Origin: Tachypleus tridentatus
Lineage: Eukaryota; Arthropoda; Merostomata; Xiphosura; Limulidae
DNA length: 64,000 nt
Direction: 5' to 3'
Assembly (NCBI RefSeq): GCF_004210375.1
Contig: NC_134830.1
Location: forward strand, 1,178,001 to 1,242,000
Part shown: positions 21,265-33,254 of the stretch, piece by piece
Numbering within the stretch: the stretch's first letter is position 1
Layout of the letters: every line of letters starts with the position of its first letter
The notes under the pieces: model-generated
Database searches by the model: none
The model's input: only the letters and a program-made list of their open reading frames with translations
Told to the model about the DNA's origin: nothing
Translations under genes and position numbers: made by a program

Positions 21265-24200
21265 ATAAGTAGCTGGAACCAAGGTAAGGGTTAACGTTAA
21301 AATAATGGTAAAACCTGAATGAGGTATCTAATAGCAAGAACCAAAGTAAGGAATTAAAAATAATGGTAAAACCTGATTGAGCCATCTTATAGCAGGAACA
21401 AAAGTAACTAGTTAAAAATAACTGTAAATTCTGAATAAGGTATCTAGGTAACAGAAACGAGGGTAAGGAGTTATAAATAGCGGTAAAACCTGATTAAGCT
21501 AAGTAAATAGCAGGAACCAGAGTAATTAAAAACAACGGGAAAACCTGAACAAAAGTATCTAAGTAACAAAAACTAAGGTAAGGTATTAAATAACGGTAAA
21601 ACCTGAACAAGATATCTAAGTAACAGGAACCAAGGTAACGTGTTAAATAACGGTAAATCCTAAACAAGATATCTAAGTAACAGGAACACGTAAAATGTTA
21701 AATAACGGTAAAACCTGAACAAGATATCTAAGTCACAGGAACCAAGGTAAGATGTTAAATAACGGTAAAACCTGAACAAGATAACTAAGTCACAGGAACC
21801 GAGGTAAGATGTTAAACAACGGTAAAACCTAAACAAGATATCTAAGTAACAGGAATCATGGTAAGATGTCAAATAACGGTAAAACCTGAACAAGATATCT
21901 AAGTCACGGAATCAAGGTAAGATGTTAAATAACGGTAAAACCTAAACAAGATATCTAAGTAACAGGAATCATGGTAAGATGTTAAAAAACGGTAAAACCT
22001 AAACAAGATATCTAAGTCACAGGAGCCGAGGTAACGTGTTAAATAACGGTAAAACCTAAACAAGATATCTAAGTAACACGAATCATGGTAAGATGTAAAA
22101 AAACGGTAAAACCTAAACAAGATATCTAAGTCACAGGGAGCCGAGGTAAGTGTTAAATAACGGTAAAACCTAAACAAGATATCTAAGTAACAGGAACCAA
22201 GGTAACGTGTTAAATAACGGTAAAACCTGAACAAGATAACTAAGTCACAGGAACCGAGGTAAGATGTTAAACAACGGTAAAACCTGAACAAGATATCTAA
22301 GTCACAGGAATCATGGTAAGATGTTAAATAACGGTAAAACCTAAACAAGATATCTAAGTAACAGGAATCATGGTAAGATGTCAAATAACGGTAAAACCTG
22401 AACAAGATATCTAAGTCACAGGAATCATGGTAAGATGTTAAATAACGGTAAAACCTAAACAAGATATCTAAGTAACAGGAATCATGGTAAGATGTTAAAA
22501 AACGGTAAAACCTAAACAAGATATCTAAGTCACAGGAGCCGAGGTAACGTGTTAAATAACGGTAAAACCTAAACAAGATATCTAAGTAACAGGAACCATG
22601 GTAAGATGTAAAAAACGGTAAAACCTAAACAAGATATCTAAGTCACAGGAACCAAGGTAACGTGTTAAATAACGGTAAAACCTAAACAAGATATCTAAGT
22701 AACAGGAACCAAGGTAACGTGTTAAATAACGGTAAAACCTAAACAAGATATCTAAGTCACAGGAACCAAGGTAACGTATTAAATAACGGTAAATCCTAAA
22801 CAAGATATCTAAGTCACAGGAACCAAGGTAACGTGTTAAATAACGGTAAAACCTAAACAAAATATCTAAGTAACAGGAATCAAGGTAACGTGTTAAATAA
22901 TGGTAAAACCCAAACAAGATATCTAAGTAACAGAAACCAAGGTAACGTGTTAAATAACGGTAAAACTTGAACAAGATAACTAAGTCACAGGAACCAAGGT
23001 AACGTGTTAAATAACGGTAAAACCTGAACAAGATATCTAAGTAACAGGAACCAAGGTAAGATGTCAAATAACGGTAAAACCTGAACAAGATATCTAAGTC
23101 ACAGAAATCATGGTAAGATGTTAAATAACGGTAAAACCTAAACAAGATATCTAAGTAACAGGAATCATGGTAAGATGTTACATAACGGTAAAACCTAAAC
23201 AAGATATCTAAGTCACAGGAACCAAGGTAAGATGTTAAATAACGGTAAAACCTGAACAAGATATCTAAGTAACAGGAACCGAGGTAACGTGTTAAATAAC
23301 GGTAAAACCTAAACAAGATATCTAAGTCACAGGAACCAAGGTAAGATGTTAAATAACGGTAAAACCTGAACAAGATATCTAAGTAACAGGAACCAAGGTA
23401 AGATGTTAAATAACGGTAAAACCTGAACAAGATATCTAAGTCACAGGAACCGAGGTAAGATGCTAAATAACGGTAAAACCTAAACAAGATATCTAAGTAA
23501 CAGGAATCATGGTAAGATGTCAAATAACGGTAAAACCTGAACAAGATATCTAAGTCACAGGAATCATGGTAAGATGTTAAATAACGGTAAAACCTAAACA
23601 AGATATCTAAGTAACAGGAATCATGGTAAGATGTTAAAAAACGGTAAAACCTAAACAAGATATCTAAGTCACAGGAGCCGAGGTAACGTGTTAAATAACG
23701 GTAAAACCTAAACAAGATATCTAAGTAACAGGAATCATGGTAAGATGTAAAAAAACGGTAAAACCTAAACAAGATATCTAAGTCACAGGAGCCGAGGTAA
23801 CGTGTTAAATAACGGTAAAACCTAAACAAGATATCTAAGTAACAGGAACCAAGGTAACGTGTTAAATAACGGTAAAACCTGAACAAGATAACTAAGTCAC
23901 AGGAACCGAGGTAAGATGTTAAACAACGGTAAAACCTGAACAAGATATCTAAGTCACAGGAACCAAGGTAAGATGTTAAATAACGGTAAAACCTAAACAA
24001 GATATCTAAGTAACAGGAATCATGGTAAGATGTCAAATAACGGTAAAACCTGAACAAGATATCTAAGTCACAGGAATCATGGTAAGATGTTAAATAACGG
24101 TAAAACCTAAACAAGATATCTAAGTAACAGGAATCATGGTAAGATGTTAAAAAACGGTAAAACCTAAACAAGATATCTAAGTCACAGGAGCCGAGGTAAC

Positions 24201-25612
24201 GTGTTAAATAACGGTAAAACCTAAACAAGATATCTAAGTAACAGGAATCATGGTAAGATGTAAAAAAACGGTAAAACCTAAACAAGATATCTAAGTCACA
24301 GGAGCCGAGGTAACGTGTTAAATAACGGTAAAACCTAAACAAGATATCTAAGTAACAGGAACCAAGGTAACGTGTTAAATAACGGTAAAACCTAAACAAG
24401 ATATCTAAGTCACAGGAACCAAGGTAACGTATTAAATAACGGTAAATCCTAAACAAGATATCTAAGTCACAGGAACCAAGGTAACGTGTTAAATAACGGT
24501 AAAACCTAAACAAAATATCTAAGTAACAGGAATCAAGGTAACGTGTTAAATAATGGTAAAACCCAAACAAGATATCTAAGTAACAGAAACCAAGGTAACG
24601 TGTTAAATAACGGTAAAACTTGAACAAGATAACTAAGTCACAGGAACCAAGGTAACGTGTTAAATAACGGTAAAACCTGAACAGGATATCTAAGTAACAG
24701 GAACCAAGGTAAGATGTCAAATAACGGTAAAACCTGAACAAGATATCTAAGTCACAGAAATCATGGTAAGATGTTAAATAACGGTAAAACCTAAACAAGA
24801 TATCTAAGTAACAGGAATCATGGTAAGATGTTACATAACGGTAAAACCTAAACAAGATATCTAAGTCACAGGAACCAAGGTAAGATGTTAAATAACGGTA
24901 AAACCTGAACAAGATATCTAAGTAACAGGAACCGAGGTAACGTGTTAAATAACGGTAAAACCTAAACAAGATATCTAAGTCACAGGAACCAAGGTAAGAT
25001 GTTAAATAACGGTAAAACCTGAACAAGATATCTAAGTAACAGGAACCGAGGTAAGGTGTTAAATAACGATAAAACCTGAACAAGATATCTAAGTCACAGG
25101 AACCGAGGTAAGATGCTAAATAACGGTAAAACCTAAACAAGATATCTAAGTCACAGGAACCAAGGTAAGATGTTAAATAACGGTAAAACCTGAACAAGAT
25201 ATCTAAGTAACAGGAACCGAGGTAAGGTGTTAAATAACGATAAAACCTAAACAAGATATCTAAGTAACAGGAACCGAGGTAAGGTGTTAAATAACGGTAA
25301 AACCTGAACAAGATATCTAAGTAACAGGAACCGAGGTAAGGTGTTACATAACGGTAAAACCTGAACAAGATATCTAAGTAACAGGAATTGAGGTAACGTG
25401 TTAAATAACGGCAAAACCTGAACAATATATCTAAGTAACAGGAACCGAGGTAAGGTGTTAAATAACGATAAAACCTGAACAAGATATCTAAGAAACAGGA
25501 ACCGAGGTAAGGTGTTAAATAACGATAAAACCTGAACAAGATATCTAAGAAACAGGAACCATGGTTGAGGTAAAATAATGGTAAAACCTGAATAAGGTAT
25601 CATAAGTAGCAG
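21265..25612 (+). repeat. Minisatellite, 57-bp unit, about 76 copies, seeded by exon-intron junction
   Basis: Unit: aacaggaaccaaggtaacgt, then gttaaataacggtaaaacct, then gaacaagatatctaagt. Early copies (21265-21650) are diverged, and one near 21510 reads 'atagcaggaaccagagtaa', almost the end of exon 20978-21104 plus donor (gtagcaggaaccagggtga). Later copies are homogeneous with a higher-order copy at offset 1653 bp (29 units; for example 22771 to 24424). Most units keep an 'aag/gag|gtaa' 5' splice-site motif. The minus-strand frame of 985 codons at 22582-25539 is a repeat translation without start context or composition of a real protein. Confidence 0.97.
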
Positions 25613-25804
25613 AAACCAAAATCTGTGAAAATCTGTTGGCCCTAGGCTTTTCGACTTGTAGATGCCTCCAAATTAGTGTGAGGCCCTGAGCTTCAGCCCG
25701 GTAAGCCCATGCCTTAATCCGGGGTTGTATACAGCTCACATTTCTTTCTGTGGAACAGGCATGTGTTATATTCCATTTGTATAGAAAGAGAACATATAAG
25801 CTTT

Positions 25805-26448
25805 CTTAATTGATAATATCTAGAATTAACGATGCATTTTTACAGGCAGCTTGTGTCTTGATAATATATAGAATTAACGATGTATTTTCACAAGAAGCTT
25901 GTGTCTTGATAATATCTAGAATAAACGATGTATTTTCACAAGAAGCTTGTGTCTTGATAATATCTAGAATAAACGATGTATTTTTACAGGCAGCTTGTGT
26001 CTTGATAATATCTGGAATTACCCATGTATTTTTACAGGCAGCTTGTGTCTTGATAATATCTAGAATTACCTATGTATTTTTACAGGCAGCTTGTGTCTTG
26101 ACAATATCTAGAATTAACCATGTATTTTTACAGGAACCTTGTGTCTTGATAATATCTAGAATTACCTATGTATTTTTCCGGAAGCTTGTGTCTTGATAAT
26201 ATCTAGAATTAACGATGCATTTTTACCGAAAGCTTGTATCTTGATAATATCTAGAACTAACGATGTATTTTTAACGGAAGCGAATTAACGATGTATTTTC
26301 ACAAGAAGCTTGTGTCTTGATAATATCTAGAATAAACGATGTATTTTCACAAGAAGCTTGTGTCTTGATAATATCTAGAATTAACCATGTATTTTTACAG
26401 GCAACTTGTGTCCTTATAATATTTAAGATTAACTATGTATTTTTACAG
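25805..26448 (+). repeat. Minisatellite, 48-bp unit, 13 copies of the next exon's 3' splice junction
   Basis: Each unit is tgtatttttacaggcagctt, then gtgtcttgataatatctaga, then attaacga: the polypyrimidine tract, AG and first ~20 coding bases of exon 26449, plus spacer. The exon itself is the final copy (ttacag|gcagcttgtgtcttgg). Six upstream copies keep TTTTTACAG, four have 'cacaag', three have lost the AG (ttccg, taccg, taacg). The frame is largely open, so the array runs in frame into the exon over its last copies. Confidence 0.97.
26391..26400 (+). promoter_or_regulatory. Duplicated, in-frame alternative 3' splice site
   Basis: 'atttttacag' here is identical to the acceptor used at 26439-26448. 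Starting the exon at 26401 keeps phase 0 and adds 16 residues (ATCVLIIFKINYVFLQ) with a second Cys before TM3. The array copies further upstream either shift frame or are cut off by a stop. Confidence 0.5.
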
Positions 26449-26599
26449 GCAGCTTGTGTCTTGGTAATATTTTTGACATACTTATTGGGCACTAATTTCT
26501 TCTGGATGTTCGTTGAAGGCCTTTATCTCTATGTTCTGGTGGTGAAAACGTTTTCTTTTGAGATTTTCAAGGTCCAGATATATGCTTTTGTGGGATGGG
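26449..26599 (+). CDS. Class B GPCR exon, TM3 to start of TM4
   Basis: Acceptor tttttacag and donor tggg|gtaagt, with 50 codons plus one base. The peptide AACVLVIFLTYLLGTNFFWM, then FVEGLYLYVLVVKTF, then QIYAFVGW, holds the TM3 Cys of the conserved disulfide, the class B NFFWMFVEGLYLY signature with its Glu, and the TM4 GWG. From memory of relatives, Cys to NFFWM is one residue shorter than usual. The exon is immediately preceded by 13 imperfect 48-bp copies of its own acceptor and first codons; 26449 is chosen because only this copy continues into TM3. The copy at 26401 is also in frame and would add 16 residues. Confidence 0.95.
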
Positions 26600-27283
26600 G
26601 TAAGTCTTTATGAAAATGTTGTAGCAAACAATAACTTTATTTACCGCTCAAATTGTTTGATTATAAATAATCATGATCTAAGTTCACAATCGTTATTGTG
26701 TGAGTGACGATTAGTGGCTTGGAGTTTTGTTCTAAAATGTTTGTTACTAATGTTTCTTTACTCGCGAAAATAAACTCAGTTTCAGTGACGTTTCGGATTA
26801 CTGAGCTTGCATTCGATCACATTAATTGTAATTTCTGATTATCGTGAAGGGGAAAGAGGGAGCCTGTGTATGTCAACTAACTTGTTGAAAGTTTTTGGTT
26901 TTTTATTCACATAGTTAGTATTAATTGACAAAGATAATGTAAGGGAAGACTGCTTCTATAGATTGTCGGCAACAGCGTTCAGTATACTAAGTAAGTGGTC
27001 GAAATGGTATTATCGTCTTCTTACTAGAAATAGTATAGGGTCTTTAAAGTAAGGCTTGCTACAAGTTATCACCAGCCTTAATATAGCATAATGTCACACG
27101 AACATCTATTCTACAGGTCACGCTTCTCGAAATAAAATATTCTATACCCTAACAATTGAAAATACTTTCTTTGTAGTGTTTAACGGTTCTTCTGTGCAAT
27201 AAAGCCACTGTAATGCTCGTAAAAGTTGTTCAAAGAAACATACACAGTAACATTAATGTGCTGAAGAAACTAATAAATAGTAG
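26600..27283. other. Intron, no supported feature
   Basis: Unique AT-rich sequence, nothing recognised. Confidence 0.4.
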
Positions 27284-27411
27284 GCTTGACCATCACTTTA
27301 TAACGTCCCCACAGCTGGAAGGACGAGTATGTCTGCTGTGACGGGTATTCGATTCCACGATCCTCAGATTACAAATCGAGCGCTCTAACAAATTGGCCAT
27401 GCCGAGCCCCG
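27284..27411 (-). mobile_element. tRNA-derived SINE, family 1, head and part of body
   Basis: Minus-strand 'ggctcggcatggccaatttg', B box 'tggaatcgaatacccgtcac' and body start 'gacgttataaagtgatggtc'; the tail is missing. Confidence 0.85.
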
Positions 27412-28580
27412 CTATGTTAGTAGAGGCACCTGCCAATTAAAAAAAAAACAATAATTTAACTTACTTTGAATATCCATCTAAAAAGTTCGAACAAATGTTG
27501 CATGTTTACTGCAATGCGCATGTGTTTCATGTAGTGAAATCCTTAGCAAAAACAAAAAGCCACACAGCAAAGAAATTTATTTGAACTTCGACCTGAAGTA
27601 AATTCCAAAGAATGTTAATAAAAAAACACACAATCTCTTCGTCTTCGTGTGTAAGTCTTTATTAAAGAGTTTATTTGAGTGCTCTTGAATTTACTTGGTT
27701 GGTGTTAATGTTTTGTATGGGCTGAACGCTTTATATTTCGCTTTTAACGTGAGTGAAAGACTTAACTACTCGTTAATGGATCGAAAAATATGGGCTAGTT
27801 TCAGCTTATATCGATCGTTTAAATAGTGTTTGCAAAAAAACAGCTTGCAATACCTTGGGGTATTTTTAGCTTGTTCTCTTCAACGCACTTTAAGAACCTA
27901 CGCAAGAGGCTTTTCTTATCTTAGTTACTTTCAAAATAAGCCCAAGTTTTGAATTCACAAATCCATCGAGTAGCCAATCATTATGCATCAAGAAGTATAC
28001 CGCAATGAATGTTATCGCAAACTTTCTAGAATTATTTATGAGATCGACCTCACATAATAGGTGTCTCTTGTCTAATCACACTATAAATGATCATTTCTTT
28101 GGAAGTAAACAGAATCGTGAATAAAAACTGTCAAATCATTAACTAATCTTACGTACGATCCTATTGAAACGAAGATACAAAAGACGCCATTTTTATCGTC
28201 TATCAAAAGATCACCAACTTGTTCGCTTCCATTATATAAAGGTAATTTTTCGTTTGTTTTGATTAAAAAGACTCGTCAAATGGCTATTTGTTAAATCACT
28301 GAGGTATTACAGTCAAGATATAAATATTTAGGTTAAAGAAACAAAGAAAGCTTGGATGATATTAATTCTATCTAGTTTTAGAAGGCAACAGCTGGCCAAG
28401 ATGTATAAATCATTTTTTTCAATATATCACGACGTTTAAAAGCAAAATTTGATATGGAGCTTTCGCTGACGAGTTCTGGTATTAAACGAAAGGATTTCTG
28501 AGTAGTGACCTACAACAGACAGAGGTATTCATTTTTCGTTTACACAGCTCTTACTTCAAACCAAGATATTACTAACAGAA
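27412..28580. other. Intron, no supported feature
   Basis: AT-rich unique sequence; no motif, exon signature or repeat recognised. Confidence 0.4.
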
Positions 28581-28591
28581 ATGTTAAAAGG

Positions 28592-28720
28592 TTGTTGTTG
28601 CTGTTTTGAATTAAGCACAAAGCTACAGAATGGGCTATCTGTGCTCTGCCCACCACGGGTATCGAAACCCGTTTACTTAACGTTGTAAGTCCTCAGACAT
28701 ACCGCTGAGCCACTGGGGTC
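28592..28720 (-). mobile_element. SINE family 2, full length with TSD
   Basis: Minus-strand tRNA-like head (ccagtggctcagcggtatgt), B box (gggtttcgatacccgtggtg), 'agatagcccattctgtagct' and a tail of 'caacaacaac' type. Flanked by atgttaaaagg at 28581-28591 and 28721-28731. This is the reference copy for family 2 in this window. Confidence 0.9.
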
Positions 28721-28838
28721 ATGTTAAAAGGAACATCTGCGTTCATGCGAGATTCTTTTTCTTCATTATTAAACTTAGTAAATGTCCGGGCTCGATCCCT
28801 TCAGTCGATACAACTACTACACAGCTTTATGATTAACA

Positions 28839-28930
28839 GTGGTGCAGCGGAAAACTTAAGGTTTTGCATCGTCGAAATTCGGGGTTCGATTCCTACAGCT
28901 CACACAACTACAGCGTATGTTTGTGTTTAA
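28839..28930 (+). mobile_element. Diverged SINE-like tRNA head
   Basis: 'gtggtgcagcggaaaactta' and B-box-like 'ggggttcgattcctacagct' resemble a tRNA-derived head. The overlapping open frame 28721-28930 is not a gene. Confidence 0.45.
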
Positions 28931-28993
28931 AATCGACCAACCCACCTACAAATGATTTGTTGATAATTACGTTATTGAAACAAATTTAACATT

Positions 28994-29264
28994 ACCTCAG
29001 GGCCAGGTGGTTAGGAAGTTTAATTCGCAATATGAGGGTCATGGATTCGAATCCCCGACCCACCAAACACGTTCGGTCTTTAAACCGCGGTGGCATTATA
29101 ATGTACGGTCAAACCTACTATTCAATAGTAAAAAAAGAGTAGCCCAAAGTTGGTGGTGAGTGTTGGTGACTAGCTGCCTTCTCTCTAGTCTTCCACAACT
29201 AAATTACGGACAGCTACCGCGGATAGTCCTTGCGTAGGTTTATGAGAAATTCTAAACAAATCAG
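28994..29264 (+). mobile_element. tRNA-derived SINE, family 1, diverged
   Basis: Head 'gggccaggtggttaggaagt', B box 'ggattcgaatccccgaccca', body 'ggcattataatgtacggtca', tail 'tgagaaattctaaacaaatc'. Confidence 0.9.
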
Positions 29265-29621
29265 AGCGTTAATATTATAGTGTTGTTTTTTTTTTTTTGT
29301 AGGATTCTTCTCTATTACAGCCTACACTTAAATAGCATAATAAAAATATTGTTACAGTGCGTTAATTAATATTATATTAACATCACCTTTTGTAACTCTT
29401 AATATAAATAAATATATTAAGGTTATAATATTATTGCATGCGAAATCCCATGCCCACTGTGAATATTTAGGTTAAACCCTAACCTTGAATCATAACTGTT
29501 TTTAAGTATCTTGTCTATTGGTTGCTGGAACAGAGGTAGATAAAATATGAATAAGTGCTTTAATAGAATTGTATTATCATGATGTCATAAATTGTGTTAT
29601 AATAATATAATTACGTGTATT
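29265..29621. other. AT-rich intron
   Basis: Contains a T-run at about 29286-29299. Nothing else recognised. Confidence 0.4.
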
Positions 29622-29743
29622 ACTATTGTTTGAAGCAAGCACAAAACTACACAATGGGCTATTTATGCTTTGCCTACCGCGGGTATCGAAACGCGGGTTC
29701 TACCCTTGTACGTCCGCAGACACACCGCTCTGCCACTGGGGGA
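29622..29743 (-). mobile_element. SINE family 2 copy
   Basis: Minus-strand 'ccccagtggcagagcggtgt', B box region 'cgcgtttcgatacccgcggt' and 'aaatagcccattgtgtagtt' tail. Confidence 0.85.
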
Positions 29744-30201
29744 CAATTTATTATGATACTAATTTATTATCGTAATATAATTGCGTTACCATAATATAAT
29801 TAATTGTGATATCATAATAGAACCAATTATTTTACCACATTATAATTAATTGTCATTATAATTAATATAATTAATTATATTATGGTATATAATTACCATA
29901 ATATAATCAGTTATGTCACCAAAATATAATTAATTTTATTCCTATATGTTATTGTTACCGTTTAATAGAAGGTCACCAAAACCTTCATGCCTAAAACAAA
30001 AACCAGAGGGGCACTTAAGTTATAATTATAGTGTATATTAAATCACATTGTATATTAAATTTTAATTATATTTGTCTGGATCCATAAAACTTGTGAGAGT
30101 AAACGCTAGACTTGGGAAAAAAAAAGGTTTGTATAGAAAGAGATATGAAATCTTACAACACCCCACCCCCTCAAATAAAGTTTCTTGTAAAGTCCCCCTA
30201 C
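29744..30201. repeat. Very AT-rich degenerate repeat of taattaatt and ataatataatt
   Basis: From 29744 to about 29945 the motifs 'ccataatataatta' and 'ataattaattg' recur many times with local self-complementarity. The rest to 30201 is AT-rich without structure, apart from A and C runs near 30116 and 30165. Confidence 0.6.
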
Positions 30202-30302
30202 CCCTGTGGCTCAACGGCAAACGATAAAACTCGTGTATCGAAATCCTAAGTGGGCATATTACAAATAGCCCATCTTGTAACTTTTGCGCTTAACAACAAC
30301 CA
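30202..30302 (+). mobile_element. SINE family 2 copy, diverged
   Basis: 'cccctgtggctcaacggcaa', 'gtgtatcgaaatcctaagtg' and 'aaatagcccatcttgtaact' follow family-2 order. Confidence 0.75.
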
Positions 30303-31254
30303 AATTCACTTAGTTTACAACTGATTGTTTTATATTACTTAGAGTAAGTTGATTACTAATACTGTTCTTACATTAAACAATTATGTGAAGACGTATAAGG
30401 ATATTACGTATAAAAATATTACGATGTGGAACATAATATTTGGAGTTTGGAAACAATATTGTCGCTTATAACGTGGCAAAACTTCAACGATACAAAAATG
30501 TATTAAACAACCAAGTTCTTAACTCAACAAAATACGTTGTCACCCTACATTCTGATACAGTTAACAAGTGTATTGTCGGAAATTTATTTTAACACTAGGC
30601 TACCTGTGCTGTAACCCCTGCGAGGATGGAGTTACGACTTATAGCGTTTCAAGTCCTTAAGATTAACTAAACCAATAGGAAACCTATAGAAGTATCACTC
30701 CTTTGGTGTATTGTAATCCGATAAAGGAACACATCATAACAGAGTTAACACGTTATTAACGTGACGCGATATGAAGTGACACATTGTGTGAAATTTCAAA
30801 ACCAATTATGAACCAGGTTTCTCTCAGTTATCAAAATAGGCATAAACATTCTTGTATGAAAACATAGAATGTTTTAAAGTGTAAAATGTTTAATGAAAGA
30901 TATTATTGTGAAAGTAATAAACACCGAGTTTCCTGGTGATCGTAAGTGTTATCATTTAAATAAAAATATTTCGAAAATACAAAGATTACGTTAATACAAT
31001 TATAAAACGAACAGAACGTGTCTCCATCATTACCTTGTTAAATAAGTTCTGTTCGCAACAAAACAGTGAACACTCCTGAAAGATCAACCGTGACGTAAAT
31101 GTGTCGTATTAATATACCGAGGAGAAATATGAATACTTTAGTTACCACCACTTCATCCAGATACGTAAAGCGCTACATTGTAGAAATTGAACGATAAGTT
31201 GTGTATAATTTAGATACGTTCGTATAAATCCTAATCTGTTTGTAAGCAAAGCTG
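30303..31254. other. Intron, no supported feature
   Basis: AT-rich unique sequence. A piece at 30595-30665 ('aggctacctgtgctgtaacc') may be a decayed SINE, too weak to call. Confidence 0.4.
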
Positions 31255-32462
31255 TAATTGAAACAGAGAGCACTGAAACATCAACTCCACTGTCATTTTT
31301 GTTATAGTAAAGTTACAATGAAAAACAATGAAACATCAACTCCACTGTCATCTTTGTTATAGTAAAGTTATAATGAAACACAATGAAACATCAACTCCAC
31401 TATCATCATTGTTATAGTAAAGTTACAATGAAAAACAATGAAACATCAACTCCACTGTCATCTTTGTTATAGTGAAGTTATAATGAAACACAATGAAACA
31501 TCAACTCCAGTCATCATTGTTATAGTAAAGTTACAATGAAAAACAATGAAACATCAACTCCACTGTCATCTTTGTTATAGTAAAGTTATAATGAAAAACA
31601 TTGAAACATCAACTCCACTGTCATTTCTGTTATAGTAAAGTTATAATGAAACACAATGCAACATCAACTCCACTGTCATCATTGTTATAGTAAAGTTATA
31701 ACGAAAAACAATGAAACATCAACTCCACTGTCATCTTTATTATAGTAAAGTTATAATGAAAAACAGTGAAACATCAACTCCACTGTCATCATTGTTATAG
31801 TAAAGTTATAATGAAACACAGTGAAACATCAACTCCACTGTCATCACTGTTATAGTAAAGTTATAATGAAACACAGTGAAACATCAACTCCACTGTCATC
31901 TTGGTTATAGTAAAGTTATAATGAAACACAATGCAACATCAACTCCACTGTCATCATTGTTATAGTAAAGTTATAATGAAACACAATGCAACATCAACTC
32001 CACTGTCATCATTGTTATAGTAAAGTTATAATGAAAAACAATGAAACATCAACTCCACTGTCATCTTTGTTATAGTAAAGTTATAATGAAAAACACTGAA
32101 ATATCAACTCCACTGTCATCTTGGTTATAGTAAAGTTATAATGAAACACAATGCAACATCAACTCCACTGTCATCATTGTTATAGTAAAGTTATAATGAA
32201 ACACAATGCAACATCAACTCCACTGTCATCATTGTTATAGTAAAGTTATAATGAAAAACAATGAAACATCAACTCCACTGTCATCTTTGTTATAGTAAAG
32301 TTATAATGAAAAACAATGAAACATCAACTCCACTGTCATCTTTGTTATAGTAAAGTTATAATGAAAAACACTGAAACATCAACTCCACTGTCATCATTGT
32401 TATAGTAAAGTTATAACGAAAAACAATGAAACATCAACTCCACTGTTATATTTATTATAGCA
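31255..32462 (+). repeat. Minisatellite, 55-bp unit, about 22 copies
   Basis: Unit: atgaaaaacaatgaaacatc, then aactccactgtcatctttgt, then tatagtaaagttata; period measured 31318 to 31373. Variants alternate 'aaaaacaatgaaac' and 'aaacacaatgcaac'. Each unit has an acceptor-like 'tttgttatag'. Confidence 0.96.
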
Positions 32463-33015
32463 CTGGTAACGGCAGAATGAAAGCCTCAAAACACCAATTA
32501 AACCAAATATGTGAAATAATTAACAATAAAAAATAACATTATCTTCCAATTGACAAAATATTTAAAAATCTACTTGTCATATCTCAGTCCCACGAAATAC
32601 ACAAAAAGTAGAAACTAACGTGTAGGATTTTGCTTTTAGTTAACAGTTGACACAATGTTAGTTTCGTCCAGTTTCTAGCATTATAAATCGACAGACATTC
32701 GGATGTGCCACTGGGAATCAGGGCTGATAAAGAAATTATGGTTACATTAACTATACCACGAAATGCATTGGTGTTTAGTTTCACGCATATAACAGTTTAA
32801 ACCATTTTATAATGTTTATACATTATTCCAAGACCTGGAAGTCAAACTTTGCTGGACTCTTACTGTTCACAAAAGTAATATAATAATATCACTCTTTTAA
32901 ATACTTTTTGTTGTGTTTGTCTGCATGTTTTCTAAATTAAAGAGCTATGTATATCTGTATAAAAGGTTTTGCTTAAATTTTCGTATGTACTAAGAAGACT
33001 GTAGTGACGAATTTT
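32463..33015. other. Intron, no supported feature
   Basis: The minus-strand open frame 32584-32784 has no motif. Confidence 0.4.
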
Positions 33016-33020
33016 GAGAA

Positions 33021-33166
33021 ATTTGTGTACCTCCCTAGATATATACCAAGTTAGGCCTACCTTTCGATCTCCATAGAATTCAAGATTCAGGAACTTGTGT
33101 AACTCCCTAAAACATTTGCTAGTTAGGCCTACCTCTCGACTCCTATAGATACCAAGGCTAAGGAAA
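33021..33166 (+). repeat. Tandem duplication, about 72 bp, 2 copies
   Basis: 'cttgtgtaactccctaaaac' and 'agttaggcctacctctcgac' repeat an upstream 'atttgtgtacctccctagat' and 'agttaggcctacctttcgat'. Confidence 0.85.
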
Positions 33167-33254
33167 AACTAAGCTTTTGTCTCAGCTGACGTGGACCACA
33201 ACATTTTTGGTGCATGAGTGAAACCCAATGGGGTGAGGAAATCGCTTCCTCTCC

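Noticed and set aside
22582..25539. 985-codon minus-strand open frame
   Set aside because: It is the translation of a 57-bp tandem repeat. The period is a multiple of three and the unit lacks a stop in that frame. It lies in the intron of a plus-strand gene and resembles no protein.
25810..26196. 128-codon frame in the 48-bp array as a separate gene
   Set aside because: It consists of repeated copies of the TM3 exon start and ends before the real exon.
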